This document shows positions 1 to 11,017 of a stretch of DNA of 64,000 bases, piece after piece (the first letter of the stretch is position 1; each line of letters opens with the position of its first letter). This stretch comes from Megaustenia siamemsis (lineage: Eukaryota; Mollusca; Gastropoda; Stylommatophora; Ariophantidae): NCBI GenBank assembly GCA_032433765.1, contig JAVIAB010000073.1, positions 66,024,205-66,088,204 on the forward strand, read 5' to 3'. Under the pieces are notes generated by a model that had not been told where the DNA came from, searched no databases, and saw nothing but the letters and a program-made list of their open reading frames with translations. The position numbers and the translations under genes are program-made.

Positions 1-425
1 CGCTATTACTTGTTGGTGCATAAGCTTGAATTATGTTGACATTCTTTGGTCTACCTCCCAATTTTACTAGCAGAATTCTATCTGATACTGGCCAAAAATC
101 CTTTCACTGTTTTGCTTCTTTCTCTATCTAATATGAAGCCTACCTACTCTTTCGTGTGTTGTTTCCCCAGAGTAAATTACATTTCCACTGTCGCGTTGTA
201 ATAATCCTGCTCCTTTCCATCTCATTTCACATAGTCCTAAGATGTTCAATTTCATTCTCTTTATTTCTTGGCTGATGTTTTCTAGTTTGCCAACATGGAA
301 TGCTGATCTAATGTTCCAAGTTCCTATTGCTAGTGTCTCTTTATTTTTGATCTTGCATACAGTAGCTTGATGATGATCGGGTGTCATCTGTTGCTCCCTA
401 CCGGATGAGGTGGCTGTGGTGTCTC
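1..425 (-). mobile_element. RTE-type LINE: endonuclease domain fragment
   Basis: The minus-strand frame at 387-124 reads LAIGTWNIRSAFHVGKLENI, then LNILGLCEMRWKGAG. These are the TWNIRS and EMRW-K-G motifs of an APE-type endonuclease in RTE-like retrotransposons. Beyond a frame break the homology continues to position 1 (GFILDK..., DRILLVKLGGRPKNVNII-type residues across frames), so the element runs off the left edge. It is inactive. Confidence 0.8.
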
Positions 426-435
426 CATTAATGTC

Positions 436-705
436 ATTCTATCTATTGTCCTTTCAAGCCGAAGACGGCACATAGGGCAGAACTACAATCTTAAAAACAG
501 AAACCTTGCGTGCCAAAATGGCACATATTGCAGAGATCACTGCTTCTAAAATCTATGGTTCTATTTCCATAATAATGCTTTTTACAATGACAGCTTGTCA
601 AGCCATCGATCAACCTCCTTAGTCGCCTCTTACGACATGCCTGGAAGGTCGGTCACAGTGTCACTATTCTTTACTTCCCACATAATGAGGCCCTGGTAAC
701 ACACG
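436..705 (-). mobile_element. Short interspersed repeat with (ATAG)n tail, copy 1
   Basis: This ~270-bp sequence recurs at 12092-12362. On the minus strand it opens with TGTGTTACCAGGGCCTC, has CGTAAGAGGCGACTAAGG, and ends GGCTTGAAAGGACAATAGATAG. The end resembles the 3' end of family A LINEs in this window (GGCTCGAAAGGTCAATAGATAG), so it may be a non-autonomous partner that uses the same reverse transcriptase. No tRNA head was found. Confidence 0.65.
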
Positions 706-1019
706 GTAGGGTAGCTGTACATTAGCTGTAGATATTAAGTTGTGATTTGTCATGATTAGTCTAGGCAATATAAGAAGGTAGTTTGCTATTTCTTTCCTTC
801 TTGGCAGTGACTGTACTAGTCGAAGATCACAGCCATTGTCTTTATATATGAGATCCTGTACCTGCCATCATGGAGTGGAGACCATAACCAGCACTACTTG
901 TCGGCTGCTCCCACAACACCATCCACCACCTGCTCCAATGGCTTCACATAACCTTGATAGGGGGGCTAAACGGGAGCTCCACCTTGCCCAAGGGTGTCCC
1001 GAAGAGTAGTGGAGAAAAG
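706..1019. other. Upstream flank, nothing clear
   Basis: No exon is recognised. The later part (about 870-1019) may be a more decayed 5' continuation of the adjacent RTE fragment; it keeps no convincing motif. Confidence 0.3.
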
Positions 1020-1620
1020 GAGACGTCTTGATTATGGGTTTAATATTATTCCCACCCAAGGAGATACATAAAACAACTTGGTTATCTCCTGATGATAGAA
1101 CCAAACACCAGATTGACCACCTGTGTATTAGAAAGCAATTTAGAACATCTTTACATAGACATGAGAGCTTATAGAGGGGCGGATGTTAACAGTAATCATA
1201 ATTTATGCTTCAGAAAGATAAAATTAAAACTGAAAAGCCAGATAAAAAACTGAAGCCTCAAAAGATAGGTAACCACAAACTGAAAGATCAGAACATTAAG
1301 GGAAACTTCAATCTGGAGCTCAATAGCTGTTAAACATTGCTTGGCAAACTTGTTTAGAAGACCATAGATGAAATGTTGGAATTTCACAGCACAGCTCTAA
1401 TTAAATTGGCAGAATCAAGTGCTGGTTTTAAGAAGATAGAAAGAAGAGCATGGATTTCTGACTTTAAATGGAACACATACAAGAAAGGAGAGAAGCGAAG
1501 GCAGCTATGATGAATATAAAGACAGATCTTGGAAAAGATCTGGCAAAAGCAACATACAAAGAACAAGACAATCAAGTAAAGAGCTCAGCCAGAAGAGACA
1601 GGAGAACCTTTACAGCTTGT
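1020..1620 (+). mobile_element. RTE-type LINE fragment (end of endonuclease and following linker)
   Basis: The plus strand carries decayed frames: WLSPDDRTKHQIDHLCI near 1080-1130, GADVNSNHNL near 1180, and an open stretch 1468-1620 with HIQERREAKAAMM and RRDRRTFT. This is the normal order in RTE-type proteins between endonuclease and RT. The SDH motif is mutated to SNH and frames are broken, so it is dead. Confidence 0.7.
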
Positions 1621-1624
1621 AACA

Positions 1625-1860
1625 ACTTGTATGGTGACAGCTTTACTAAAAAGGAACACAGCAAAACACTGACATTTTGACTTACATACGGCCTTCCTCA
1701 GAAAAGAACAACACAAACGGACAACAGAATAAAGATAAACTTTACTACATCTGGAATGAGCAAGACTAGTAAATCAAGGAGAAATAAAAAAAGTGGGATA
1801 AGAAATTAAATGATAAAAGGGAGATGTACTACAATATAAGAGAATACAAATTTATAATTA
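1625..1860 (+). repeat. Dispersed repeat, copy 1 (also at 51,165-51,400)
   Basis: The segment starting TATGGTGACAGCTTTACTAA and running through ACAACAGAATAAAGATAAAC to GGGAGATGTACTACAATATAAGAG is repeated in the same orientation at 51,165-51,400. The more intact second copy has TGTTTCGTCTTATTTGCGCCCTT followed by CTTCAGATAATGAGAACA, a layout reminiscent of the GTTTCGGCC..CTTCAGCAGGAACA block of the foldback at 4,992. Class unknown; a Penelope-like element terminus is one possibility. Confidence 0.55.
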
Positions 1861-2606
1861 ATAACAATTTTATAGTAAAATTTAAAAAAAATTTTTTATT
1901 AATAAAATAAATAATGCAAGACATAGCTGAGACTCAATCCAGAAACTTCCAGTGTGTGGACATCTGCAGGTTAAATGCAGATGTAATTTGAAGTGAGTGG
2001 GGGGGACCAGTCACATGTTCATGTGAGAAGTCTGACAGGAGTGGGAGGTGATAACAGGGGGTGTGAATGGCGGGCAAGATTTAGATGGGTGTCAGCTAAG
2101 GTAGAAAAGTATACTAGAATGTGAAAACATGAGCAAACAAAGCCAGACATGCCTCAGTCAACGAGGGGATAAATACAGCATAATAGGGAATCATAGAAGA
2201 CTGGGTGTAAACATGGGGTGCGATCTACGGAAGAGATGGGATGGTAGTGTGTCTGAAATAGATAGTATAATGGCAGATAGAAGGACATTTTCAAGAAAAA
2301 GAGTAAGTAGTACTGGAATATACATCAAGAGAGAAGAATATGGTTCTATTGTAAAACTGATTGGAGGATTTTACAAAATGTTGTTAAGAGTGTGTGGTCA
2401 AGTGATTGGTAAATTATCAAGATTCTACTCCACCTCTTTACTTTTGGAAACAAACTAGTCTGGCCAAGCCAGTAGCAAATGAAGAGGAAAAGCAACTCAG
2501 TAAAATGTAAAATGGGTAAAAGGTCAGATGTATTGGGTTGAAAGGCATAAAATATTATAACTAGTGTAAACAACACATACACAAAGTTTACATTCTCCTG
2601 CCTAGT
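1861..2606. other. Region without recognised gene
   Basis: AT-rich DNA with a G-rich patch near 2000-2060. An open frame at 2129-2458 has no recognisable family and no splice context; it is treated as chance. Confidence 0.3.
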
Positions 2607-2618
2607 TTACATCCTCTA

Positions 2619-2992
2619 TCTGCCTGCCTGCCTGCCTATCTATCTGTCTGTCTGATCTGATCTGGCCAGGTCTGGTCTGGTCTGGTCAGGTTAGATCCGG
2701 TCCGATATGATCTGGTCTGATGACCTTTCGAGCCATAGCCAGCCCATAGGGCATGGACCTAGATACTCTTTCTCTTATCTACATTTTTATTCTAGCCATT
2801 TTCAATCCTTGTAAATATCTTTTATCAAATCTCACCATTTGTCTCTGTTCTGTGCAAGCAACTCTATCTCATTTAGGGAGCCGATTCCTGCTGCTCTTGC
2901 CTCTCTGATCAATGTTCGTCTCAGTGTCTCTCTGGGTAACCTCTTTTCCTCTATCTGTTGTTTCCCACATGAGGGCTTGCTTTGTTATTCAG
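2619..2992 (-). mobile_element. Family A RTE-like LINE, 5' truncated, with 12-bp TSD
   Basis: This minus-strand copy covers the C-terminal part of the ORF and the 3' end (CCCTATGGGCTGGCTATGGCTCGAAAGGTCA). It has an expanded tail now read as TATC/TGCC/TGTC/TGGTC repeats (2619-2720). The 12-bp direct repeat TTACATCCTCTA flanks it at 2607-2618 and 2993-3004. Confidence 0.85.
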
Positions 2993-3128
2993 TTACATCC
3001 TCTAAAGGATAGAAAATGAAGAAGTATTAACTACACTGACACTTGTTATACATTGTTTGTTATTTTTGTATGGTTTTCATATTTAAGTTTGCAAAGTTTT
3101 GTGACTGATTTTATTTGTCTATACATAG

Positions 3129-3337
3129 ATGATAACTGCACAAGTCCTCAAAAGCCACCTAATGCACAAGAACTTAGGTGCGCTCCAGGCATTTATGAGA
3201 AGTACAAGCAATGTAGCATAACATGTCAGAACTTCACAGCACCATCCATTGCAAGTCCTCGCATTCACACATGTGGGCCTGTGGCAACTGGGATCCACTA
3301 AATAAATTTGTACCTTACAGAATAACACCTTGTGGAG
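3129..3337 (+). CDS. Exon 1: sushi (CCP)-like module, one base short
   Basis: The exon starts after an ATAG acceptor in phase 1 and reads NCTSPQKPPNAQELRCAPG, then two more cysteines, and HTCGP near position 3270. In this frame a TAA follows at 3298. One frame over, the sequence continues GNWDPLNKFVPYRITPCG up to a GGTAAT donor. The GP-x-GNWD pattern is typical of the end of a sushi domain, so the two frames belong together. The exon is 209 bp (3n+2); one extra base would make it 210 bp and phase 1-1, which exon 2 needs. The missing base may be an assembly error or a real frameshift. Confidence 0.75.
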
Positions 3338-3522
3338 GTAATATTTTATAGTAGTATTTTAACTTTCAGTATCATTTCAACAGCTTCATCTTTGTTTGCT
3401 TGGATTCATTAGCACGCAGGCTTTTATCCTTAGTCTCATTACATGTCCATAAGACTGATTTTGTTCTTTCATTTTATATATTCAATTCTCTGAATGAACA
3501 AAGATTTACTGATTATTTTTAA

Positions 3523-4628
3523 GGTAAAAGTATCCTCCTTCTTAGAGGTCAAGAAAATCTATATATCAGCTTTATAGACTAAACAAAAGCATTTGATAAA
3601 GTAAAGCATGTGAAAATAATCAATATGCTGGAGAAATTAGATATTCATGGCAAGGATCTGAGAATCATAAAAAACATGTACTGGCAACAAACAGTAGCCA
3701 TACGAATTAGAAACCAAACAGGATAATTCCGATATATAAAACATGGAGTCAGACAAGGCTGTGTTCTGTCACTGGATTTTTTTTCACTTTAGAGTGAAAA
3801 TATGAGATCAATAGTAGGCAAAAAAGGAATTGAAGTCAATGTTCACAACATTAACAATTTGCGATATGATAATGATACAGTCTTATTATCAGAGACAGAG
3901 AATGAACTACAAGAAATGATAGACATAACAGTAAAAGAAAGCAATAAAAAGGTCTGTCTGAATAGTAAGAAAATAGAAGTAATGGTCATTTTGAAGAAAC
4001 AATCATCACCATCATGCAGCATAAAAATAAATAGGACAAATCTGAAACAAGTCTAGAGAGTCAAATACTTGGGCACAATAATAATATCAGATGTAAGATG
4101 TACAAGAGTAATAAAAGCAGAAGACACAAGCCAAAATAATATTTTAGAAAATTAAAAACCTTTTATGCAACAAGTCTATGTCAATAGAAGTGAGAAAGAG
4201 AGTTCATCGGTGTTATATAGAGCCACTTCTGACCTATGGAAGTGAGTCATGTACAGTAGACAAACAAATGAAAAGATGATTAGAGGCCACAGAGATTGGA
4301 TTTCTCAGAAGAATGTTGAAAGTTTCCTGGACAGCTAAAAAGACCAATGGGGACATTCTCAAAGTGGCCAATGCAAAAAGGGAGCTCCTAAAAACATCAG
4401 AAAGAAACAATCATCACTTTTTGGGCATGTTATGAGAAGAGGGAAGTTGGAATACTTGGTTACTGGCAAAATGCAGGTAAATAGAGATCATGGACAGCAA
4501 AGGGAGAAGATACCAGATAGCTTGGTGTCAAGGCATGGTAAACAGTGAACAACAGAATTGATATGATGCACTTTGGATAGACGATTGTGGAAGGACATGA
4601 TCGCTTATGCCAACTGGTATGGTATATG
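3523..4628 (+). mobile_element. Family B RTE-like LINE with 14-bp TSD (RT and C-terminus)
   Basis: The plus strand contains decayed RT: TKAFDKVKHVKIIN, GVRQGC, and a catalytic box changed from YADDT to RYDNDTVLLSETENE. The usual C-terminal part follows (LLTYGSES, GFLRRMLKV-WTAKKTN). Stops and frameshifts are frequent. Direct repeats CTGATTATTTTTAA (3509-3522) and CTGATTACTTTTAA (4629-4642) with one mismatch mark the insertion, about 170 bp after exon 1. Confidence 0.85.
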
Positions 4629-4642
4629 CTGATTACTTTTAA

Positions 4643-4991
4643 ATTATTATGAATCTGGCTTGAAAGATAAAATTGGTGAAACTATAAATCCAGCTTTGCA
4701 ATAAATAAATATTTGGTTAAATGGTATACTGACCATGCATTTTTCCAGTTATTTTTATTTTAAATTTGTATCATGCTCCTTAATAGTCAAACTCTGTCCT
4801 TCATAAAAATCATTTTAAATAATAAAGAAAAGAATGTAACTGCTTCATGTAAGTTAAGAGAATGAAAACAATTCTAATAGATTAAATATTTGCAGAAGAT
4901 TTGAATTTTAACCCCTAATTACAAAACCTCTCTATGACTGACATGTTCACAATACTGTAGTAAAAATTTCTACCACTTAAATGGTGCTCTA
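4643..4991. other. Intron sequence, nothing seen
   Basis: AT-rich with no motif or repeat recognised. Confidence 0.4.
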
Positions 4992-5322
4992 AAAATAAAA
5001 AATACAAAAAAATGGTATGTTAGAAGCTTTACGTGATAAGTGGACGTCACAGACTAAACGACGTTTCGGCCCAATAGGCCTTCAGCAGGAACAAACACAC
5101 TTTTGTTACCATTTCCTTTTCATACACACAGGATAGACATTTTTATTTTCTTTAACATATTTCGAATATTTTTGTTTTGAATATTTCGTTATTAGTTTTG
5201 TGTGTGTGTTTTTCTTGTTTGTTCCTGCTGAAGGCCTATTGGGCCAAAACGTCATTTAGTCTGTGTTGTCCACTTATCACGTAAAGCTTCTAACATACCA
5301 TTTTTTAGTATTTTTTCATTTT
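4992..5322. mobile_element. Foldback/MITE-like element with ~100-bp inverted arms
   Basis: The left arm (4992-5100) and right arm (5202-5322) are reverse complements over about 100 bp: AATGGTATGTTAGAAGCTTT ... GTTTCGGCCCAATAGGCC ... GCAGGAACAAACA. The core is AT-rich. A diverged relative of the right arm and its downstream flank is at about 15,535-15,670 (GAAGGCCTATTTTTCG, GCTTTACAGCAGCTTC), so the arm may be part of a larger family rather than a simple MITE. Confidence 0.7.
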
Positions 5323-5764
5323 CCTCATATTCAGCTTTACTGCAGCTTCTCATTTTTATGCATTCATTTGCATTTCTTTGCCTTAACCCCCTGCTCTAAA
5401 AATAGTATTTTTTGTGAACTTTAGACACACAGCTGTGGGTTTACACATGGTAGGATTTGAATTTACTCAGATTGATTTATGACCTGAGTTTGATCTCATG
5501 AAACCGGACATGTTACAGTGTATATTGGTACAGTTGCCATAAGTCCGTCACTATGATCAGCTACCTCATAGCATTTATTCACTGTGTTTCCCAAGCTACA
5601 AAGTGTTGTTTAATGTCAACTGACGACCACAGCAAAGACAACCAATATCTTGAAAATTAGCAATATTTTTCTACCTTATACGAGATTGTATGTCATGAAA
5701 TTGGGGGGGGGGGGGGGGATCCTACATCACTAGATATAAATTTAACACTCAGTGGTCAGCAGAA
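5323..5764. other. Intron sequence with poly-G run
   Basis: No gene is seen. An uninterrupted G run of about 17 bases lies at 5703-5719. Such homopolymers are unreliable in assemblies. Confidence 0.5.
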
Positions 5765-7045
5765 GTAGTAATTATGAAAGTACACGGAGGCTGTTTATTT
5801 AACTGGATATCTCAATACCTACAAGACAGAACAGCCAGAGTACAAATACAAAGAAAACTAAGTAAAAAAACCAAAACTGAACAAGGTATCCCACAAGGTG
5901 GAGTACTATCCCCAATGCTTTTCCTAATCTTAATAGATGACATTGTTGAAGACATTCCACCCAGAATGCATTCTACAATGTATGCAGGTGACCTGGCGAT
6001 ATGGGCACAAGAAGAATCTGTCATTGGCCAGCTCCAGAATGTAAGATGCTCTAGGAAAACTTGAAAGATCGACGAACATCTGTCTTCTACCCTTTAATGA
6101 AAAAAAAACTGCATACACAATTTTCAGCCTATCAAGAAACACACTCTCTGCAAATTTGAAGATAAAAGACCACACACATCCTATTGACCAAAACCCAACA
6201 TATCTTGGCGTCACCATGGACCACAGAATGACATTGATAAATCAGAGAGACAAAGCAAATAAAAGAGCCAGAAAATGAACAGATATTATGTAGAAATTAG
6301 CAGGAACTGATTGGGGAGCAGACAGAAATATCTTGAAGTGACTATACACAGGAGTAAGACCATTCCTTCAGTATGGAGTCACAGACTGGGCTACAGCTTC
6401 CAAATCACAAATTAGCAAAGTTAACAAAACACAAAACCAGGCTGCCCGTATCATCACTGGTGCAATGAAATCCATACCTCTAGAGACTCTAGAAACAGTA
6501 ACGGACCAACAACCTTTAAAATATAGAAAACTAAAGTAATGCAACAAGTGGATAAATACAAAAGGCTCCCTAACTGCCCCATGCACTAAAGAATAACTGG
6601 CTTCAGAAAAGGAAGACTAAAGAGGAGCAACTTCACTGCAATCTCTAGAGAATTGAATCCAGTACTATCCTAAACAATGCCAAAATCCATATGCCCATCC
6701 AGTATGACTCCCCACAGGAAATATTAAATGCCAGAACTTAAGGAAGACATAATAGGAATCATGAAAAAAGGCACCCAAACAGACACAGAGGGAAAGCACA
6801 TAGCAAAATAACTCATAGATGACAACTACCCACAAGACTCCTGGTTTATCATATACACAGATAGCTCTGCTACAAACGCCACCAGAAATGGAGGAGGAGG
6901 TGTATTCTTGAGGCTGAATAACCAGGAAGAGATTACCAAATCAATATCTACTAGGAAATTCTTAAACAACTATAAAGCAGAAACTGAAGCCCTCAAAGAT
7001 GCTGCAAAACTGGCTATTCAACACAAAAATAATGGATTTGTTTGA
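5765..7045 (+). mobile_element. Jockey/I-type non-LTR retrotransposon remnant (RT and RNase H)
   Basis: An open frame (5774-6064) gives LFNWISQYLQDRTARVQIQ, GIPQGGVLSPMLFLILIDDI and MYAGDLAIWA, i.e. RT with the YADD box changed to YAGD. Broken frames continue with LGVTMDHRMT, QNQAARIITGA, and at about 6845-7030 an RNase H start (IYTDSSAT..., GGGGVFL, NYKAETEAL). The order RT then RNase H fits jockey/I-type elements and differs from the RTE families. It is dead. Confidence 0.85.
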
Positions 7046-7904
7046 CTATGCAAACTATCAAATGCTGAAGAATTTGTGTTTTGATGCATAACTTTTATGA
7101 CAGTATCATCATCAAAGATTAAAATCTTAATGTTCAAAATGATATAATCTCATATACTATTTAAAACGTACAATATTTTTCAAACATTGATACTCTCCAT
7201 CCGTGATAGAACACCTAGGAATAATACATACTCCAACATGGTACAGGAGAAACACTTTTTGAAAACTTGTATGATCAGGGTCTCAAAACAAATATTTTAT
7301 TTTTGGTTTTGCTATAATCTTGTTGTAAATCATTCCTATACTGTCCATGGAATCTGTTTAACTGCAGTCAAAAATTGCCCACTTCACCTCATGCCACAGC
7401 TTACATCAAAGCACAATAGGTGCCGTTACTAAATTCTGTAGACATGGTCGATCTTCATGCTTCACAGGTGATGATTCTAAATAACTCATTGAAAAGAGAG
7501 TGTACAGTCAGTTTCCCCAAAATGTAAATTAGAAAGAAGGAAGCAACAGAAACATTTTAAATGTCCTCGCTAGTCTCTACAGAAGAACTGGAATATGTGC
7601 AGCTATTGTGCATTGTTGATTATGCTGTTAATAGGTTTGAACTCTATGCAAGTCATATTCAGCTGCATAGATGACAATTTCAGATGACATTACTGAAAAG
7701 AGAGCACATGCAGTTGCTTCCCTACTCCAGTTTGCTTAATTAAATTAATAAAAAAAAAACATACAAAAGACTATCCAAGCAACTGAAAAAGGGTATTTAT
7801 AACTGCACTCTCTAAAAAGCAAATCATTCCTCATTGTTGTCAAGCAACACTCCTGACAAACCCAAGGGTGTTAGTCTTTTTTAGAAGATGACAGAATGCC
7901 TTGG
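7046..7904. other. Intron sequence, nothing seen
   Basis: AT-rich with no recognisable exon. The open frame at 7187-7432 shows no family features. Confidence 0.4.
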
Positions 7905-8060
7905 TTTTTTTTTCCCTTCAAGATGACTTTCAGTAGGTTTTTGTGCCTCTTTATGTGTCCTAAAATTTCTATATTTTTATCTATTTCAAAACTTAATTAT
8001 TTGTATTTTTTTCTATCCACCCGATTCTCTCAATTCTTCTATAAATATTTTATTCATTGG
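7905..8060 (-). mobile_element. Family C RTE-like LINE, short fragment
   Basis: On the minus strand this matches the LLKVILEGK-to-RIG part of family C (compare 25,690-25,860). It abuts a second, longer copy of the same family that starts again from the 3' end at about 8061, so it is a separate or duplicated piece. Confidence 0.6.
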
Positions 8061-9435
8061 GTGTCCTCTCCACATCAAAGGTTGACTACCATGGAGTGCC
8101 ATTTTACTCTGTCTTTTGTCTTGATAGTGCATATTGTCATAATTTTCACTTGTCCATCTTTTGCTGTTATCATTCCACTTTATACTTGGTCCACCTCTGC
8201 CTCATCTACTTTTTGCCTTCTCTTTCAAGATGACTTTTAGAAAGTATTGTGTCTTTACATGTCCCAAAAATGTAAGTTGTCTTTTTTTAATTGTGTTAAG
8301 TAGTTTTTTATTTTATTTTCAGCTGATTTCAGAACTTCTTTGTCTTCTTTTCCTTCCGCCAAATTCTCCACATTTTTCTATAGATCCACATTTCAAAGGC
8401 TTCAGTTTTTCACTCTGTTTTCTTATTTAATGTCCATGTTTCCGCACCATACAGGAATTTTGAGTAAATCTAAGATTTTACAATATATAGTTTTAGTTCT
8501 AATGTATTTGCCTTGATGTAGTTATATTTTTTATGTGGTTAAAATTGCATTTTGCTAATTCTGTTCTTTTATTTATTACTACATTTTCCATAACTTGTAA
8601 AATGTATCTCTAGGTTCTTTTCATCTACCTTGATATTCACTTGTAGATTTTGTGTGTGTTATTTCTCTTTCTTATCATAGTGTTAGTATTTGTAATATTT
8701 TACTCATTCCATAATCTCTGCTTGTCTAATAATTTTTTGTTTAACTAGATGAAGCTTTCTGCCAGTAATACAGTGTTATCAGCACATCTTAGGTTATTGC
8801 TCCTTGATGTTTAAACCAAGCATCTCCATGATGTCTTTAAAGATCTGCTCAATGTGCTGAATAAACATGGAGCTATGAGACAGTCCTGTCTTACTCCTCT
8901 CTTTATTTCAATATCAAAGATGCAGAGTTCTCTGTTATATCTTATCACTGCTGTCAGTTCCCAGTAAAAGTTACATATGAGTCTTATATCTACATTATCA
9001 GGATGTATATCTTTCAATAATTCTATGAATTGCTTATGCTGTACTCTACATGCACCCATAAACTGGTTTATATAGTAAAAAAAGTAAATTTCCACCGTCA
9101 TGCCAAGTGGCGTATATGGAATATGGTGTTAGTGACCATAAATTTTACAGATCTTCGGCACATGATTTTTGGGGTAATGTGGTCGGTATTACGCCCGTGC
9201 CGCTTTACTTTCCCAGAAAAAAATCCGGTACCCATTAATGGCTGGTTGAACTCGGAAGCCGTCGGTTGGGATCAAACCCTACCCCTTGTCCTTTGTAGTC
9301 CAGTTCACTAACCACTGAGCTATCGTGGCTCCTGGTTTTTATAGTTCTGTGTATTTTTATTTTAACATTCTCATACAGAAAATAGCTTCTCTTATCCAAC
9401 TGTTTTACCTAAATCCAAATTGTTGTCCATTGCTT
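8061..9435 (-). mobile_element. Family C RTE-like LINE, split by a SINE
   Basis: Minus-strand RT residues are readable: EQQFGFR-type near 9425, AIFCMRM near 9390, then after the SINE QHKQFIELLKDIHPDNVDIR, IKRGVRQDC and the C-terminal region down to 8061. The SINE at 9077-9332 interrupts the frame inside the TKAFDRV region, which proves nesting. The LINE reaches within about 45 bp of the exon 2 acceptor. Confidence 0.8.
9077..9332 (-). mobile_element. tRNA-derived SINE, single-head copy, with 13-bp TSD
   Basis: The minus strand begins with a tRNA-like head (GGAGCCACGATAGCTCAGTG ... GGTTTGATCC) containing A- and B-box sequences. A ~165-bp body follows with TGGGTACCGGATTTTTTTC and a small hairpin (TGGC/GCCA). 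Direct repeats TGGTTTATATAGT (9064-9076) and TGGTTTTTATAGT (9333-9345) flank it. It is inserted in the family C LINE. Confidence 0.85.
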
Positions 9436-9476
9436 GCTGAACATAATTGAGCTCATATTGTTAAATATTATTTCAG

Positions 9477-9586
9477 CTGTCTCTCAACCCATGCGCCAAC
9501 TTATCATCAATCTGCGTTACTCTGTACCTACAATGGAATGCAATGCAGTCACAGAGACATTAGAGAAAGAACTACGGAAAACTCAG
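9477..9586 (+). CDS. Exon 2: linker segment
   Basis: The exon begins after TATTTCAG in phase 1 and reads VSQPMRQLIINLRYSVPTME, then an acidic and basic helical stretch, ending ...LRKTQ before GTGCTG. Its 110 bp (3n+2) gives phase 0 at the donor, matching exon 3. It contains one cysteine. Frame and phase are the main evidence, and no named domain is recognised. A family C LINE copy ends about 45 bp upstream, close to the branch-point region. Confidence 0.7.
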
Positions 9587-9662
9587 GTGCTGTTTAATGA
9601 ATATGTAAAATTACATTAAAAGCAGACATCCCATGCCTATGAGAGCTATTATTTTGAGCTTT

Positions 9663-10453
9663 TGTAACAGTGAATGTGAGAATGTGAAGGAGAGTAGGGG
9701 ATGGTTGAGGTGAGTGAGTGAATATAGCACAAGGAGAGGACATGGGAAATGTGAATAGAATAATGTTCAGGCAGGATAGCGGAAGTCTCGTGACTGATTG
9801 AGAGTGTGAACTTGGAGGGGAGGAGATGATGTAGGGGATTTGTGATTGGTTAAGGGACAGAGCATGAGATGACGTAGAGTAATTTGATTGGTTCAGAGAT
9901 GAAGTATATAATCCCATGTATAAGGCTGGAAGACAAGATTCATACATGGAGACTACATGAGAACGGTGCCGCCGGGAGGCGATAGCTTGTAGTGGCTCAT
10001 CGACATCCACAATTAGTATTAGTCAAAGAGAGACTTTTGCACACATGGGGACTGTTGAGAACTAGTGACAGAAAGAGTGCTGTAGATACCCAGTAGATTG
10101 GCCTAAGCCAATGGCTCATGGAGCCCAAGTTGTAATAGAGAGTTAGACTAGCTGAAGAAGTAGGTCTCGAATTTATTGACGAGACAGATCATTGTGTTAG
10201 TGAGTATAGTGAGTAAATATGTGGATTCATACCAGAGTGATTCGGTGTTGGACCGATAGTGTGTGAGAGACGAACTGAGGCACGACTGCAGTAGAGAGAT
10301 GTGCATTCAGGACATTAATGTGTGAACAGAATTGTACACCGCTGGCTTGTATTTATTTTGTTTCATTGGACATGTTCTGTGTAAATAAACAACGTACTGT
10401 TACTTCCACGAGAGAATTCTGTGCGCAGTGAATCAACGACTATCACTTTGTCA
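9663..10453 (+). mobile_element. Probable LTR (solo or truncated LTR retrotransposon)
   Basis: The ~790-bp segment starts TGTAAC and ends TGTCA, followed at once by TGGTCTGACGC, a plausible primer-binding start. It has a TATATA box at 9905 and AATAAA at 10384, is GC-richer than its surroundings, and has an LTR-like order. About 300 bp downstream may be internal sequence (to about 10,760). No second LTR, gag or pol is seen and no TSD was found, so this is a tentative call. Confidence 0.45.
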
Positions 10454-10759
10454 TGGTCTGACGCTGTGGTGAAGAACGAAGTGTGAGTGTCACGGCGAAA
10501 AAGAGTCAGTGTTATCAGACTCTGCAGTCCAGAATTATTCAAACATCAACGTGAAGTACGTCAAGTGTACGATGGGTACATGTTAAACATGTTAGGGAAT
10601 TACCATCCAAGGTTTCTCACCAGGGAATGGCAAAATCACGTCTGGACGAAGCACCCTTGGCCACTGCAGCGGAGCACGCATAAAGTGGGTCAAGAAGAGA
10701 GCAGAGTCATTACAGTCTGGAGATTATGGTGATCACGATAAGGGCAGAACATTATAATG

Positions 10760-11007
10760 TTTTACAAATATCTTTATGTGAAAGTTACATCTACGACGTT
10801 TACAGGACGTCATATATTCAATGGGATATTATTATTATTATTATTCATTTATCATTTACACTTTTCCAGTGAGATTCTGATTGTTGTAGTAACATCGTGC
10901 TACTTTAAAGCTGATAGGAGGATTTAAAAAGAAAAAGATGCATGGTTACAACTTTACAGAAATAAAGATGGCACAAGACAACATCCAATGTTGCTGTTCT
11001 ATGGGAC
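10760..11007. other. Intron sequence with ATT microsatellite
   Basis: Only a short (ATT)n tract near 10,828-10,845 stands out. Confidence 0.5.
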
Positions 11008-11017
11008 ATAGCAATAT

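Noticed and set aside
2129..2458. 109-residue open frame as a gene
   Set aside because: No domain, no splice signals matching the host gene, and composition like its surroundings.
9434..9619. Reading exon 2 as extending to the TAA at 9,617
   Set aside because: A donor at 9,587 in phase 0 joins exon 3 perfectly, and the downstream part has no support.
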